16,892 nucleotides of DNA from JAXGPP01 sp964436865 (GTDB lineage: Bacteria > Planctomycetota > Planctomycetia > Pirellulales > Thermoguttaceae). The stretch lies in NCBI GenBank assembly GCA_964436865.1, contig CAYTFK010000136.1, positions 1 through 16,892 on the forward strand, read 5' to 3'. A program made the translations under genes and the position numbers. Positions 1 to 7,828 of this stretch are shown here, piece by piece. The notes beneath the pieces were generated by a model that saw nothing but the letters and a program-made list of their open reading frames with translations, was not told the DNA's origin and did not search any database. How positions within the stretch are numbered: the stretch's first letter is position 1; every line of letters begins with the position of its first letter.

Positions 1-425
1 AGTTGTCCAGCGGTTACTTCGACCGGTTCGGCGGTGGCATCGAAGGCATAGGCCTTGATTTCGAAATCCTTGTCGAGGTTGACCAGCGCCTCGCGGGCGT
101 CGTCGAGCGCACGAAGCTGCGTCTCCCAGCGCGTGCGGCCGTCGACTTCGTCGGGAACGGTCATGCTCCGCGACCGATCGACGAGGATGACCAGCGTGGC
201 TGGCTGCCTGGTGGTCCTTGTATAGACCAGCGTCGGCCGCAACATGGCCGCGATCACCAGCAGAATGACCGCCAGGCGGATGGCCACCAGCAACCGCCGC
301 CGCCGGGGATTGAGCCGCGCGTCGCGCACCGGCCCCACGAACAGCAGCGCCAGCAGGACCGCCGCCGCCAGAGCGACGAGCAGATAGTTGTCGCCGCCGA
401 TGGGATAGAGGGTGAAATGCGACAC
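1..425 (-). CDS. VWA-domain membrane protein, N-terminal part (runs off window)
   Basis: The 141 visible codons begin at a GTG (425-423) and continue past base 1. Two hydrophobic segments lie at about residues 15-31 and 46-62, separated by the basic stretch NPRRRR. A von Willebrand A domain then starts, with the line TLVILVDRSRSM. Its MIDAS signature DxSxS is intact (D83, S85, S87), so metal binding is likely. The gene starts 23 nt after the stop of the upstream BatA-type gene on the same strand, so it is the distal gene of the moxR operon. There is no clear Shine-Dalgarno sequence; the pyrimidine-rich leader leaves the exact start open. In planctomycetes this operon position is usually held by a protein of 700 or more residues with VWA and glutamine-amidotransferase-like domains; that ending is inferred, not seen. 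It probably sits in the inner membrane with the VWA domain exposed. Confidence 0.85.
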   Translation of the reverse strand, partial: MSHFTLYPIGGDNYLLVALAAAVLLALLFVGPVRDARLNPRRRRLLVAIRLAVILLVIAAMLRPTLVYTRTTRQPATLVILVDRSRSMTVPDEVDGRTRWETQLRALDDAREALVNLDKDFEIKAYAFDATAEPVEVTAGQ

Positions 426-448
426 GTGAGGAGAGAAATAGAGAAGGT

Positions 449-2605
449 TCAGGTGGTTTGTGTTTGCTCGCTGCGGTAGAAACGATTGGAGACGACGTAT
501 TCGGCAGCCAGTACGAGTGCCAGAACCAGGATGGCCAGCGGGAACAGATCGCGGCCGACACGGCCGGTGGCGACATTGATTTCTAACTGGCTGTGATCGC
601 GGGCGATGCGATAGGGCAAGTCGCCGAACAAGCGGTCAAGGTCGTCCTGGGACACCCGAGTGAGATCCGTCTCGCCGGAGGCCAGATTGACGCTGAATCC
701 GCGGTCCACGCCGGCCGCTCCGCCGGCTCCCACACGGAAGTTGCCCAGGCGGTCGGTCGATGTGACCACCAATTGATGCTGCTTCAAGTCGGGCGTCAAG
801 CGGACTTCCGGCGCGTCGGGATCGTCGAGCGCTGTGAGGATATAGGAGCGGTATTCGAGCCTCGGATCGAGCGCGAGGACGACCGACTGCCCGGCCGTGT
901 AGTTGAACTGCTGTTCGCCCGCACCGACGAGGTAGGAGGCCATGCCGTTGACCAGGATAACGAAAGGCCAGAGATCCCCGACCGGCAGCAAGTTCCAGGG
1001 GCGGCTGCTGTCCTGGAGCGTTACGGGGGTGGTCATCATGAGAACGCGACCCTTGCGGACGGGGCGTTCGAGGATTGCCGGCTGGCCGTCGGCGTAGGGC
1101 AGTATCACGTGCACGCCGCTGGCGCCCGCTTTCACCTGCCAGTAGCGAAAGACGGGAGAGGCATCCCATGGAACGGTACCCTCCATCCCGCGGAATGCGG
1201 CGAGGACGGGGTGCTGAAGATCGCGGGGACTGAGCGCGACTCCGTCGGGTGCACGGGCTTGTCGCACCAGACGTGCCGGCAGCAACTGCTGGGCAACGGC
1301 GCTATTAAACGATTCGAGCGGCCGCGCTCGATCGCCGAGGAACACCGCCACGCCATGCCCTTCGGCCGAGTAGTTGACCAGTTTCTGCCAGACGGATGCG
1401 TCGAGACCGGCGGGATCGAGCAGGCACACGGCGGCAAAGGAATCGAGCGCCTGTGCCGCGAGCCGATCCAGCCCGATCACCTGGCATTCGAAACGGGCGA
1501 TGCCGGCCTGGCGGAACTCGCGCGGCGCGAGCGCTTCGGAGAGGAACAGCGCGTTCTGATCGGCCGGTGCCGGGGCGGCCAGGAGGATTCTCCACGGCGG
1601 TTTGACCTCGACCGTGAAGAAGCGGCGGTCGTTGGCCGCCAATCCGTCTTCACCGACGAGTTGCACGTAACCCTGCCGCGTTCCTTTCTCCAGGTTCCGT
1701 AGTTCAAAGGCTACCTCCTGCGACTGGCCGGCGTCGACCGCCACGGCCCGCTCGCCGGCCTTCTGCGGCTGGCGACGGTCATCGAGCAGGTACAACTCGA
1801 CGCTGCGGCGACCCGTGCCGCCGGTCTGCATTACCGCAGTGCGGAGTCCGAGCGGACTGCGGCTGGAGAGGACCTGGGCATCGAGCTGCAGCTCACCCAA
1901 CGCCGTATCGACCGGGTCGGCGACACCGACATCGATCAGATACACGCCGATGTCTTTCGCTTGAGCGATCCGCTCCTCGAGCCGGCTGGCGGCGTCGCCT
2001 GGCCAGGCGGCCCGAGTGAGGTCGGTGAATACGTAGACCTCGCGACGATCGAGTGCGCTTTCAGCCAGGAGCGCCAGCGCCCCGTCGAGCACGTCGACCA
2101 GCGACTGCGACTGCGCGGCACTTTCGAGCCGCTCGATGCGGTGTTTCGCGGCGCCGCGGTCGACCTGAAAAGTGGCCGACGACTTCCGCGCGTCGAGCAC
2201 GGCCACCTGGCTCTCCGGCGGCAACTGGGCGAGCAGCTTGAGCCCCATTTCGCGGGCCACGTCGAGCCGGGTGCGGTTTTGATGGCGGTACTCCATCCGC
2301 ATCGACGTATCGAAGATCAACGCGGCGGCCACCGGGCCGGCCTGGGAGCCAAACGCCGCTCCGGAGAACTTGATGCTGGGACGCGCCAGCGCGAAGGCCA
2401 GCAATGCCAGCGCCGCCATGCGAAGGAGCAACAGCAGCAGGTGCCTCAGCCGCAGCCGGCGCTGGTTCACTTCGTGACGCTTGCGCACGAACCGCAACGC
2501 CGGAAACTCGAAACGCCGCGGCTTCTGGCGCATGATCAAGTGCAGCACGATGGGGACTGCCACCAGCGCGGCGCCGGCCAGAAACAGCGGGTTGACGAAA
2601 CTCAT
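449..2605 (-). CDS. BatA-type aerotolerance-regulator membrane protein with VWA and GATase-like domains
   Basis: The 718-aa protein starts FVNPLFLAGAALVAVPIVLH, the classic BatA N-terminal membrane segment, followed by a second membrane stretch at about residues 54-74. A VWA domain covers roughly 92-235 (ALIFDTSMRMEY, then YVFTDL). An Ig-like beta region (about 254-333), a GATase-like Rossmann segment (about 337-430) and a C-terminal membrane helix (about 686-706) follow. The VWA MIDAS is degenerate: D99 and S101 are present but the second serine is Arg103, so metal binding may be lost. Proteins of this kind work with MoxR ATPases and DUF58 proteins in envelope stress or complex assembly; the exact client is unknown. 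The gene lies 54 nt after DUF58 and 23 nt before the next VWA gene. The ATG start is supported by the canonical N-terminus, although no strong ribosome-binding site is visible. Confidence 0.93.
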   Translation of the reverse strand: MSFVNPLFLAGAALVAVPIVLHLIMRQKPRRFEFPALRFVRKRHEVNQRRLRLRHLLLLLLRMAALALLAFALARPSIKFSGAAFGSQAGPVAAALIFDTSMRMEYRHQNRTRLDVAREMGLKLLAQLPPESQVAVLDARKSSATFQVDRGAAKHRIERLESAAQSQSLVDVLDGALALLAESALDRREVYVFTDLTRAAWPGDAASRLEERIAQAKDIGVYLIDVGVADPVDTALGELQLDAQVLSSRSPLGLRTAVMQTGGTGRRSVELYLLDDRRQPQKAGERAVAVDAGQSQEVAFELRNLEKGTRQGYVQLVGEDGLAANDRRFFTVEVKPPWRILLAAPAPADQNALFLSEALAPREFRQAGIARFECQVIGLDRLAAQALDSFAAVCLLDPAGLDASVWQKLVNYSAEGHGVAVFLGDRARPLESFNSAVAQQLLPARLVRQARAPDGVALSPRDLQHPVLAAFRGMEGTVPWDASPVFRYWQVKAGASGVHVILPYADGQPAILERPVRKGRVLMMTTPVTLQDSSRPWNLLPVGDLWPFVILVNGMASYLVGAGEQQFNYTAGQSVVLALDPRLEYRSYILTALDDPDAPEVRLTPDLKQHQLVVTSTDRLGNFRVGAGGAAGVDRGFSVNLASGETDLTRVSQDDLDRLFGDLPYRIARDHSQLEINVATGRVGRDLFPLAILVLALVLAAEYVVSNRFYRSEQTQTT

Positions 2606-2659
2606 AAGCGGGGAAGTTTTCGCATAATCATCGGCGGTCGGCTTCTGCCCGGATGCTCC

Positions 2660-3556
2660 TCAATAGCGGGCGCGGCGGCTGACCAGGTATTCGGTCAGCG
2701 CGCGATCGAACTGCATGCTCGTGTCGAGCGGCACATAGTCGATGCCCGCCTGGGAGCATTCGCGGCGGAAATGCTCGCGGAAGGACTCGACCTCGCGGAG
2801 ATAATCACGGCGGAAATTCGTGGCGTCGAGTTGCAGCTTGTCCTCGGTTTCCGGATCTTCGAGTTCGACCATGCCGTCGAACGGAAAGCGGACCTCCGCC
2901 TCGTCCAGGATGTGGAACACGATCACGTCGTGGCCACCATGACGCAACCGGTGCAGGGCCTGCATGGTCGGTTCCACTTCGCCCAGCAGGTCCGAGAAGA
3001 CCATCACCAGGCTCGCGTGGCGGAGCATCGCGGAGATCTGCACGAGGCTGCGTGCGATGTCGGTCTTCCCCTCCGGGCGGATGCGGGCCAGGAGCGAGAG
3101 CACATCGGCGAGGTGGCCGCGGCGCGACTTCGGGGCCAGGCTGTTGCGGATCTTCTCGTCGAAGGTGAGCAGCCCCACGGGGTCCTGCTGGTGGATCATC
3201 AGGTAACAGAGCGCGGCGGCCAGGCAGATGGCGTAGTCGAATTTCGTCATCTCCTGGCGGTAGGTGTAGCCCATCGAGCGGCTCAGGTCCATTGCCAGGT
3301 AGCCGGTGATGTTCGTCTCGGCTTCGAACTTCTTGACGTAGTACTTGTCGGTCTTGGCGTAGATCAGCCAGTCGATGTCTTTGGGGTCGTCGCCGGGCGT
3401 GTACTTGCGATGCTCGCTGAATTCGACTGAGAAACCGTGAAACGGGCTGGCGTGCAGGCCGTGCAGGAAGCCGCGGACGATGAACTGGGCGCGAAGATCG
3501 AGCCGCTTGATCTGGCGGACGACTTCGGGCTTGAGGTATCGTTCGACGGAGGGCAT
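2660..3556 (-). CDS. DUF58 domain protein (VWA-like, MoxR partner)
   Basis: The 298-aa soluble protein has the full DUF58 signature: GLHASPFHGFSVEFSEHR, then Y-TPGDDPKDIDW-IYAKTD, then VKKFEAE. A VWA-like core follows with LAMDLSRSM, an intact MIDAS (D90, S92, S94), and a later VFSDLLGE strand that supplies the distal acidic residue. Length and motif order are typical. DUF58 proteins are almost always encoded beside MoxR ATPases and are thought to be their adaptor or co-factor. There is no membrane segment, so it is probably cytoplasmic or peripheral. It starts 24 nt after the retropepsin gene and is followed 54 nt later by the BatA-type gene. No obvious ribosome-binding site precedes the ATG, so translation may depend on coupling with the upstream gene. 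Confidence 0.95.
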   Translation of the reverse strand: MPSVERYLKPEVVRQIKRLDLRAQFIVRGFLHGLHASPFHGFSVEFSEHRKYTPGDDPKDIDWLIYAKTDKYYVKKFEAETNITGYLAMDLSRSMGYTYRQEMTKFDYAICLAAALCYLMIHQQDPVGLLTFDEKIRNSLAPKSRRGHLADVLSLLARIRPEGKTDIARSLVQISAMLRHASLVMVFSDLLGEVEPTMQALHRLRHGGHDVIVFHILDEAEVRFPFDGMVELEDPETEDKLQLDATNFRRDYLREVESFREHFRRECSQAGIDYVPLDTSMQFDRALTEYLVSRRARY

Positions 3557-3580
3557 CGTAAAGGCGTCGGCTTGCCGCGG

Positions 3581-3961
3581 TCAGTGGTCCAGGTTCCAGG
3601 TCTGCCAGGGACCATCCAATGTCAGCCTGAGGCCGTTCAGGACGTTCCGTCCGAGAACACCGTAGTCCTGCTCGATCAAAAGATAACGCCCTCGGAAAGT
3701 TTTTCCTTCAAACGCGAGTTCTGCGGTCACTACCCTGGCCTGACTCTTGCTGCCGTCGAAGCCGGTTAGCAGCAAATCGGTCTCCGCCTCGGCTTCCAGA
3801 CCGAGGCTCACCGCGCACGCTTCCGGGAGAAGCGTCACATCCGAACCCGAATCGATAAGCATCGGCACATCGGAGATACTTGCGCTGTGATTGCGAGTGC
3901 GAAGGACAACTCTGGCCACCGGCGCCGGCGGACGAAACTGACGTGAATCATATTCCGGCAT
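3581..3961 (-). CDS. Retropepsin-like (clan AA) aspartic protease
   Basis: The 126-aa protein carries the catalytic signature MLIDSGSDVTLLP (Asp37 in DSGS) and the C-terminal flap/psi-loop motif GVLGRNVLNGL at about residues 101-111. Both are diagnostic of single-domain retroviral-type aspartic proteases, which become active as homodimers. No signal peptide or membrane anchor is seen, so it is probably cytoplasmic. The start lies inside the 3' end of the upstream 71-aa gene (14-nt overlap) and has a good Shine-Dalgarno sequence, GGAGGAG, about 8 nt before the ATG. The overlap implies translational coupling. It sits between moxR and DUF58, two genes that are normally adjacent, so it may process or regulate a component of this operon; that role is inference. 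Protease activity is not certain, because some bacterial members have no known substrate. Confidence 0.88.
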   Translation of the reverse strand: MPEYDSRQFRPPAPVARVVLRTRNHSASISDVPMLIDSGSDVTLLPEACAVSLGLEAEAETDLLLTGFDGSKSQARVVTAELAFEGKTFRGRYLLIEQDYGVLGRNVLNGLRLTLDGPWQTWNLDH

Positions 3962-4163
3962 CCGGCTTCTCCTCCGAGACTTCCAGTTGGAAGTACTTCG
4001 CGTCCTCCGAATTCGCCAGCCGGGGGCTGTAGATGCGGGCTACCGTGCCGGGCATCGGATCGGGGATGAGGATGTAGACCTTCGTGTTGTCGGGAAGCTG
4101 CACATCGGCCGGCAAACGGACCGAGCCCTTTTCGACCACGCCTTCATAAGCCAGGGGATTCAT
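3948..4163 (-). CDS. Small protein paired with retropepsin (AF2212/DUF104-like N-terminus)
   Basis: The 71-aa protein reads YEGVVEKGSVRLP, then LPDNTKVYILIPDP. This is the two-strand pattern of small AbrB/AF2212-like (DUF104-type) proteins, some of which are annotated as antitoxins. Its C-terminal half (SPRLANSEDAKYFQLEV) resembles a conserved tail I recall from small proteins encoded next to clan AA aspartic proteases. The ATG comes 2 nt after the moxR stop, with GGAG as a likely Shine-Dalgarno sequence within the moxR end. The 3' end overlaps the retropepsin start by 14 nt. This tight packing indicates co-translation of moxR, this gene and the protease. It could be a partner, inhibitor, or substrate-presenting subunit of the protease. 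A classical toxin-antitoxin role is less likely because no PIN or RelE-type toxin is nearby. Confidence 0.75.
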   Translation of the reverse strand: MNPLAYEGVVEKGSVRLPADVQLPDNTKVYILIPDPMPGTVARIYSPRLANSEDAKYFQLEVSEEKPDAGI

Positions 4164-4165
4164 CG

Positions 4166-5191
4166 CTACTGCTCCAACTTAGGGATCACCGGCGGGGGCG
4201 TCTCGCGGACGAGCCGCTGGATGATGTCCTCATTACTCATCCCTTCCGCCTGGGCCTGGAAGTTCGTGCTGATGCGGTGCCGGAGGACCGGGACGGCAAT
4301 CTTCTGAACATCGTCGATGGCCACGGAAAAGCGGCCGTCCATTGCGGCCAGTGCCTTGCCGCCCTGGATCAGGAACTGCCCGGCTCGCGGCCCCGCTCCC
4401 CAGTCGACCAGTTCGCGGACGAACGGCGGTGCGGAGACGTCCTTGGGGCGCGTGGCGCGGACCAGTCGGGCCACGTATTGCACGATGTACTGGCTCACTG
4501 CCACCGAGCCCACCAGCTTGTGCAGATTCAGGATCGCACGGCCGGTGAGGACCTTGCGGACTTCGACTTTCTCATTCCGGGTGGTTACGGCGAGGATCCG
4601 CTCTTCCTCTTCCGCAGTCGGGTAATCGACCTTGATGTTGAACATGAACCGGTCGAGCTGTGCCTCGGGCAGCGGGTACGTGCCCTCCTGCTCGATGGGA
4701 TTCTGGGTAGCGATCGTGAAGAAGGGTTCCGGCAGCGAATAGGTCTGTTGCCCGACCGACACTTCCCGCTCCTGCATCGCCTGGAGCAAGGCGGCCTGCG
4801 TCTTCGGCGGCGTGCGGTTGATTTCGTCGGCCAGAAGAATGTTGGTGAAAATCGGCCCCTCAACAAAACGGAAGTTCCGCCGCCCCGTTTCATCTTCCTC
4901 GAGGATATTCGTGCCCGTAATGTCGGAGGGCATCAGGTCGGGCGTAAACTGGATGCGTTTGAACTGCACATCAAGAATCCGGGCGAGCGTGCTCACCATG
5001 AGCGTCTTCGCCAGCCCGGGCACACCTTCCAGAAGGCAGTGCCCGCGGGTGAAGATGGCGGCGAATAGCTGCTCGATGACTTCCGACTGGCCGACGATGA
5101 CTTTCTGGAGTTCCTCCTGCATGATCCGCCGGTGCTGGCTGAATTCCTGCAGGACGTCTCCCAGGCTGCGAGGCTTATTGGCGGTGCTCAA
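4166..5191 (-). CDS. moxR: MoxR-family AAA+ ATPase
   Basis: The 341-aa protein shows all AAA_3/MoxR landmarks: IVGQSEVIEQL near the N-terminus, Walker A GVPGLAKT (residues 56-63), FTPDLMPSDITG, Walker B LLADE (119-123) followed by INRTPPKTQAALLQAMQE, and sensor 1 ATQNP (N164) followed by EGTYPLPEAQLDRF. MoxR ATPases are hexameric chaperone-like enzymes that remodel protein complexes, usually with DUF58 and VWA partners, as found here downstream. The start is a TTG (5191-5189) with the Shine-Dalgarno AGGAAG 5 nt upstream. No in-frame ATG occurs before Met24, which would remove part of the conserved N-terminus. It is the first gene of the minus-strand operon and is transcribed away from the toroid-DUF4159 genes. 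Confidence 0.96.
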   Translation of the reverse strand: MSTANKPRSLGDVLQEFSQHRRIMQEELQKVIVGQSEVIEQLFAAIFTRGHCLLEGVPGLAKTLMVSTLARILDVQFKRIQFTPDLMPSDITGTNILEEDETGRRNFRFVEGPIFTNILLADEINRTPPKTQAALLQAMQEREVSVGQQTYSLPEPFFTIATQNPIEQEGTYPLPEAQLDRFMFNIKVDYPTAEEEERILAVTTRNEKVEVRKVLTGRAILNLHKLVGSVAVSQYIVQYVARLVRATRPKDVSAPPFVRELVDWGAGPRAGQFLIQGGKALAAMDGRFSVAIDDVQKIAVPVLRHRISTNFQAQAEGMSNEDIIQRLVRETPPPVIPKLEQ

Positions 5192-5494
5192 GGGTGCTTC
5201 CTGATCCGGTTTGGGGGCGATTGATGGACGGTGCGGTCCATCGTCCGCACCCCGGCGGTGTTTCGGGCGTCAACCGCGGCCCGTTCTCAATTATTGCACC
5301 GGTTCCTGCCGGTGCGTACACTGAAGGAGGCTGAGTCGCACCACTGAATCGGGGGGCGGCGTCCGCACTCGTCCATTATTCGGTTTCGCCAGGGCGACGC
5401 AACTCGGCGGCCCGCTCGGTCGCCAACAGCGCTACTCCCTTAGCAGGCCTCTAATATATCCTTCTCTGGCGGCAGATCTGAGGAGGGCCAATCC
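5192..5494. promoter_or_regulatory. Divergent intergenic control region with three inverted repeats
   Basis: This 303-nt gap separates the moxR operon from the toroid-DUF4159 genes and must hold both promoters. Inverted repeats seen directly: GATGGAC/GTCCATC (5223-5229/5236-5242); GGTGCGG/CCGCACC (5230-5236/5245-5251), which overlaps the first so that only one can form at a time; and GCACCGG/CCGGTGC (5296-5302/5309-5315) with a 6-nt loop. A TAATAT at 5452-5457 is a possible -10 for the rightward gene, but no matching -35 is seen. On the minus strand an AATAAT (5295-5290) is a weak -10 candidate beside the third repeat. No small coding region is convincing here. Confidence 0.55.
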
Positions 5495-7828
5495 GTGTGG
5501 CGGCCGGTTGTGTGGGGCGCGGCGCTGGCGTGGGTCTCGATGGCGCAAACCGGCGCGGCTCAGGAGGCTCCGGACATTACGGCTGCCGACGTTCAGCGGG
5601 CGATCGACGAGGGGGTTGAGTTCCTCAAGAGTCAGCAGCGTCCGGACGGTTCCTGGCCCGGCTACGAGAATTATGCGGGTGGCGTCACTTCGCTGGCCGC
5701 GCTTGCCCTGCTGAACTGCGGCGTCGATCCGGCCGAAGAGGGCGTGGCTCGAGCGCTGGCCCTGCTTCGCCAGATTCCGCCCCAGCATACCTATTCGACG
5801 GCCTTGCAAACGATGGTCTTTGCCACGGCCGAACCGGAGCGCGACGGGGCACTCCTGCAGCGCAACGTTCGTTGGCTCGAACAATCGCAGGCCGGGTGGG
5901 GCCCGGCCGCTGGAGGCTGGTCGTATCGATTCACGCCGGGTGGCCGAGTGATGGTCACCGACAATTCGAACTCGCAGTTTGCCTTGCTCGCACTCTATGA
6001 GGCGGAACGGGCGGGGGTCCGGATCGAGATCGACACCTTGCGGCGGGCCAAGACCTATTGGGCGAGGTGCCAGAACAGTGATGGTTCGTGGGCCTACCAG
6101 GGGCGAGGTTCCGGCAGCGGCAGCATGACCTGCGCCGGGATTGCCTCGGTGATCATCGCCGACGACATGATCGGCAGGCTCGACGCCAGCGTCGAGCGCG
6201 GCCGGATTCGCTGCTGCGGCCAGAATGTGGCCAATGAGGATGACCCGGTCGAGCGGGCGCTTGCGTGGCTTGCCGAAAACTTCAGCGTGGCGCGCAATCC
6301 TCTGGCCCGCGGAGGATCCGGTTCCTGGCACCTGTACTACTTGTACGGAATGGAGCGGGCGGGACGGCTGGTTTCCCAGCGGTTCATCGGTGAGCACGAC
6401 TGGTACCGCGAAGGTGCTGCCCAGTTGCTCAAGATGCGCGGCGCCAGCGGCGGCTGGGGCGACTCGGTCGACACGAGTTTCGCGCTGCTTTTTCTCTCCA
6501 AAGGGCGGTGGCCGGTGGTGGTGGGAAAGCTGCGCCACGGCGAGTCGGCGAACTGGAACCGGCATCGCCACGATGTCCACAACCTCACGCGGCACGTCGA
6601 ACAGCGTTGGCGGCGAAACCTCACCTGGCAGGTGATCGACCTTGACGGGGCGAGCGTCGAGGATCTCCGCGAGGCCCCGGTGCTCTACTACTGCGGCGAA
6701 GAGAACCCCTTGCGCCGGCCAGCCGCCGAGCAGCAGGCTTTGGCCCAGAAGCTCCGCGACTATGTCGACCGGGGCGGGTTCATCTTTGCCGAATCCTATT
6801 GCGGCAGCGATGGTTTCGACCAGGGGTTCCGGGCACTGATGAAACTCGTCTTTCCCGAGCCCGAGTACACGCTGCAAGTGCTTCCTCCGGAGCACCCGAT
6901 CTGGCGAGCTGAACAGGTGGTCGCCGCCGACCAATTGCGGACGCTGATGGGAATCGAGTACGGCTGCCGGACGAGCGTGGTCTATTGTCCCAAGGAACGA
7001 ACCGGAAAGCCATCGCTGTCGTGTCTCTGGGAATTGGCTCGCGGCGGGCGCAACCAGCACTACGCACAGGGTATACAGGAGCAGATCGACGCCGGATTGG
7101 CGATCGGCGCCAACGTGATCGCCTATGCCACCAATCGGGAGTCGGATTACAAGGACGCGGCGATACACCGGCCAGAGGAGGCCCGCACCGGTGAGGCCGC
7201 GCGGCGATCGATTCGCATCGCCAGCCTCCGGCATCCGGGCGGCTGTACCGCGGCTCCGCGTGCGCTGGGCAATCTGCTGCGAAGCGCCGTCGATCAGCTC
7301 GGAATTCGCGCCAGCACGGAGCAGCAGGAACTCGATATCACCGACCCCGCGCTTTTCGAGTACCACCTCGTGTTCATGCACGGGCGCAATTCGTTCCGTC
7401 TTACTGATGTAGAGCGTGCGCGGCTGCGGACTTACGTCGAGCGCGGCGGCATGCTCTTGGCTAACTCGCTCTGTTCCAGCCCCACGTTCAGCGAGTCTTT
7501 CCGCCGTGAAATGGGCGCGATTTTCGCCGATCGGCCGATGGAGCGCATTCCCGCGACGGATTCGCTGCTGACGGCGGCCTATGGGGGGTATGATCTGTCG
7601 CGAGTCGTCCGGCGCGTCGCGCGATCTCCCGAGGCGGTTGAGACACTCCGTCCGGGACCGGCAGAACTGGAGGGGATCCGCTTCCACGACCGTTTCGGGG
7701 TGATTTTTTCCCCATACGACCTGAGCTGCGCCCTAAACCAGCAGGATTCGCCCGGATGTCCGGGCTACGTGCGTGCGGATGCTGCCCGGATTGGTCAGAA
7801 CGTACTTCTCTATTCGCTGCAACAGTGA
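5495..7828 (+). CDS. Secreted alpha-toroid (prenyltransferase-repeat) protein with two DUF4159-like domains, copy 1
   Basis: The 777-aa protein starts at GTG 5495, with a strong Shine-Dalgarno AGGAGGG (5481-5487) 7 nt upstream. Residues 1-22 form a signal peptide (hydrophobic core, cut near TGAA/QE). Residues about 31-336 are alpha-toroid repeats with QW-like motifs: FLKSQQRPDGSW, CQNSDGSWAY and GGWGDSVDTSFALLFL. No DxDD motif of class II terpene cyclases is present, so this is not a squalene cyclase by sequence. Residues about 360-550 are a DUF4159-like unit (PVLYYCGEENP, YVDRGGFIFAESYCG, PPEHPIW, GIEYGCRTSVVY, AYATNRE). Residues about 572-777 are a second unit (ASLRHPGGC, VFMHGRNSF, YVERGGMLLAN, SPYDLSCAL, IGQNVLLYSLQQ). 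DUF4159 has a GATase1-like fold; its function is unknown. The protein is probably periplasmic. A close paralogue follows 161 nt downstream. Confidence 0.92.
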   Translation: MWRPVVWGAALAWVSMAQTGAAQEAPDITAADVQRAIDEGVEFLKSQQRPDGSWPGYENYAGGVTSLAALALLNCGVDPAEEGVARALALLRQIPPQHTYSTALQTMVFATAEPERDGALLQRNVRWLEQSQAGWGPAAGGWSYRFTPGGRVMVTDNSNSQFALLALYEAERAGVRIEIDTLRRAKTYWARCQNSDGSWAYQGRGSGSGSMTCAGIASVIIADDMIGRLDASVERGRIRCCGQNVANEDDPVERALAWLAENFSVARNPLARGGSGSWHLYYLYGMERAGRLVSQRFIGEHDWYREGAAQLLKMRGASGGWGDSVDTSFALLFLSKGRWPVVVGKLRHGESANWNRHRHDVHNLTRHVEQRWRRNLTWQVIDLDGASVEDLREAPVLYYCGEENPLRRPAAEQQALAQKLRDYVDRGGFIFAESYCGSDGFDQGFRALMKLVFPEPEYTLQVLPPEHPIWRAEQVVAADQLRTLMGIEYGCRTSVVYCPKERTGKPSLSCLWELARGGRNQHYAQGIQEQIDAGLAIGANVIAYATNRESDYKDAAIHRPEEARTGEAARRSIRIASLRHPGGCTAAPRALGNLLRSAVDQLGIRASTEQQELDITDPALFEYHLVFMHGRNSFRLTDVERARLRTYVERGGMLLANSLCSSPTFSESFRREMGAIFADRPMERIPATDSLLTAAYGGYDLSRVVRRVARSPEAVETLRPGPAELEGIRFHDRFGVIFSPYDLSCALNQQDSPGCPGYVRADAARIGQNVLLYSLQQ

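Noticed and set aside
1961..3430. 489-codon plus-strand frame across the BatA-type and DUF58 genes
   Set aside because: It crosses two real minus-strand genes and the gap between them, and has no domain signature.
3948..4163. Classical toxin-antitoxin module for the 71-aa protein
   Set aside because: The N-terminus resembles AF2212-type antitoxins, but the partner is a retropepsin and no known toxin family is adjacent.
5495..6510. Squalene-hopene or terpene cyclase activity for the toroid domains
   Set aside because: QW-like repeats are present but the catalytic DxDD motif is not seen, and the protein is exported and fused to DUF4159 units. Only a toroid fold is supported.
5432..7687. 751-codon open frame on the minus strand opposite the first toroid-DUF4159 gene
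   Set aside because: The opposite strand encodes a protein with clear domains, signal peptide and ribosome-binding site. The antisense translation has no recognisable motif and is a by-product of GC-rich codon use.
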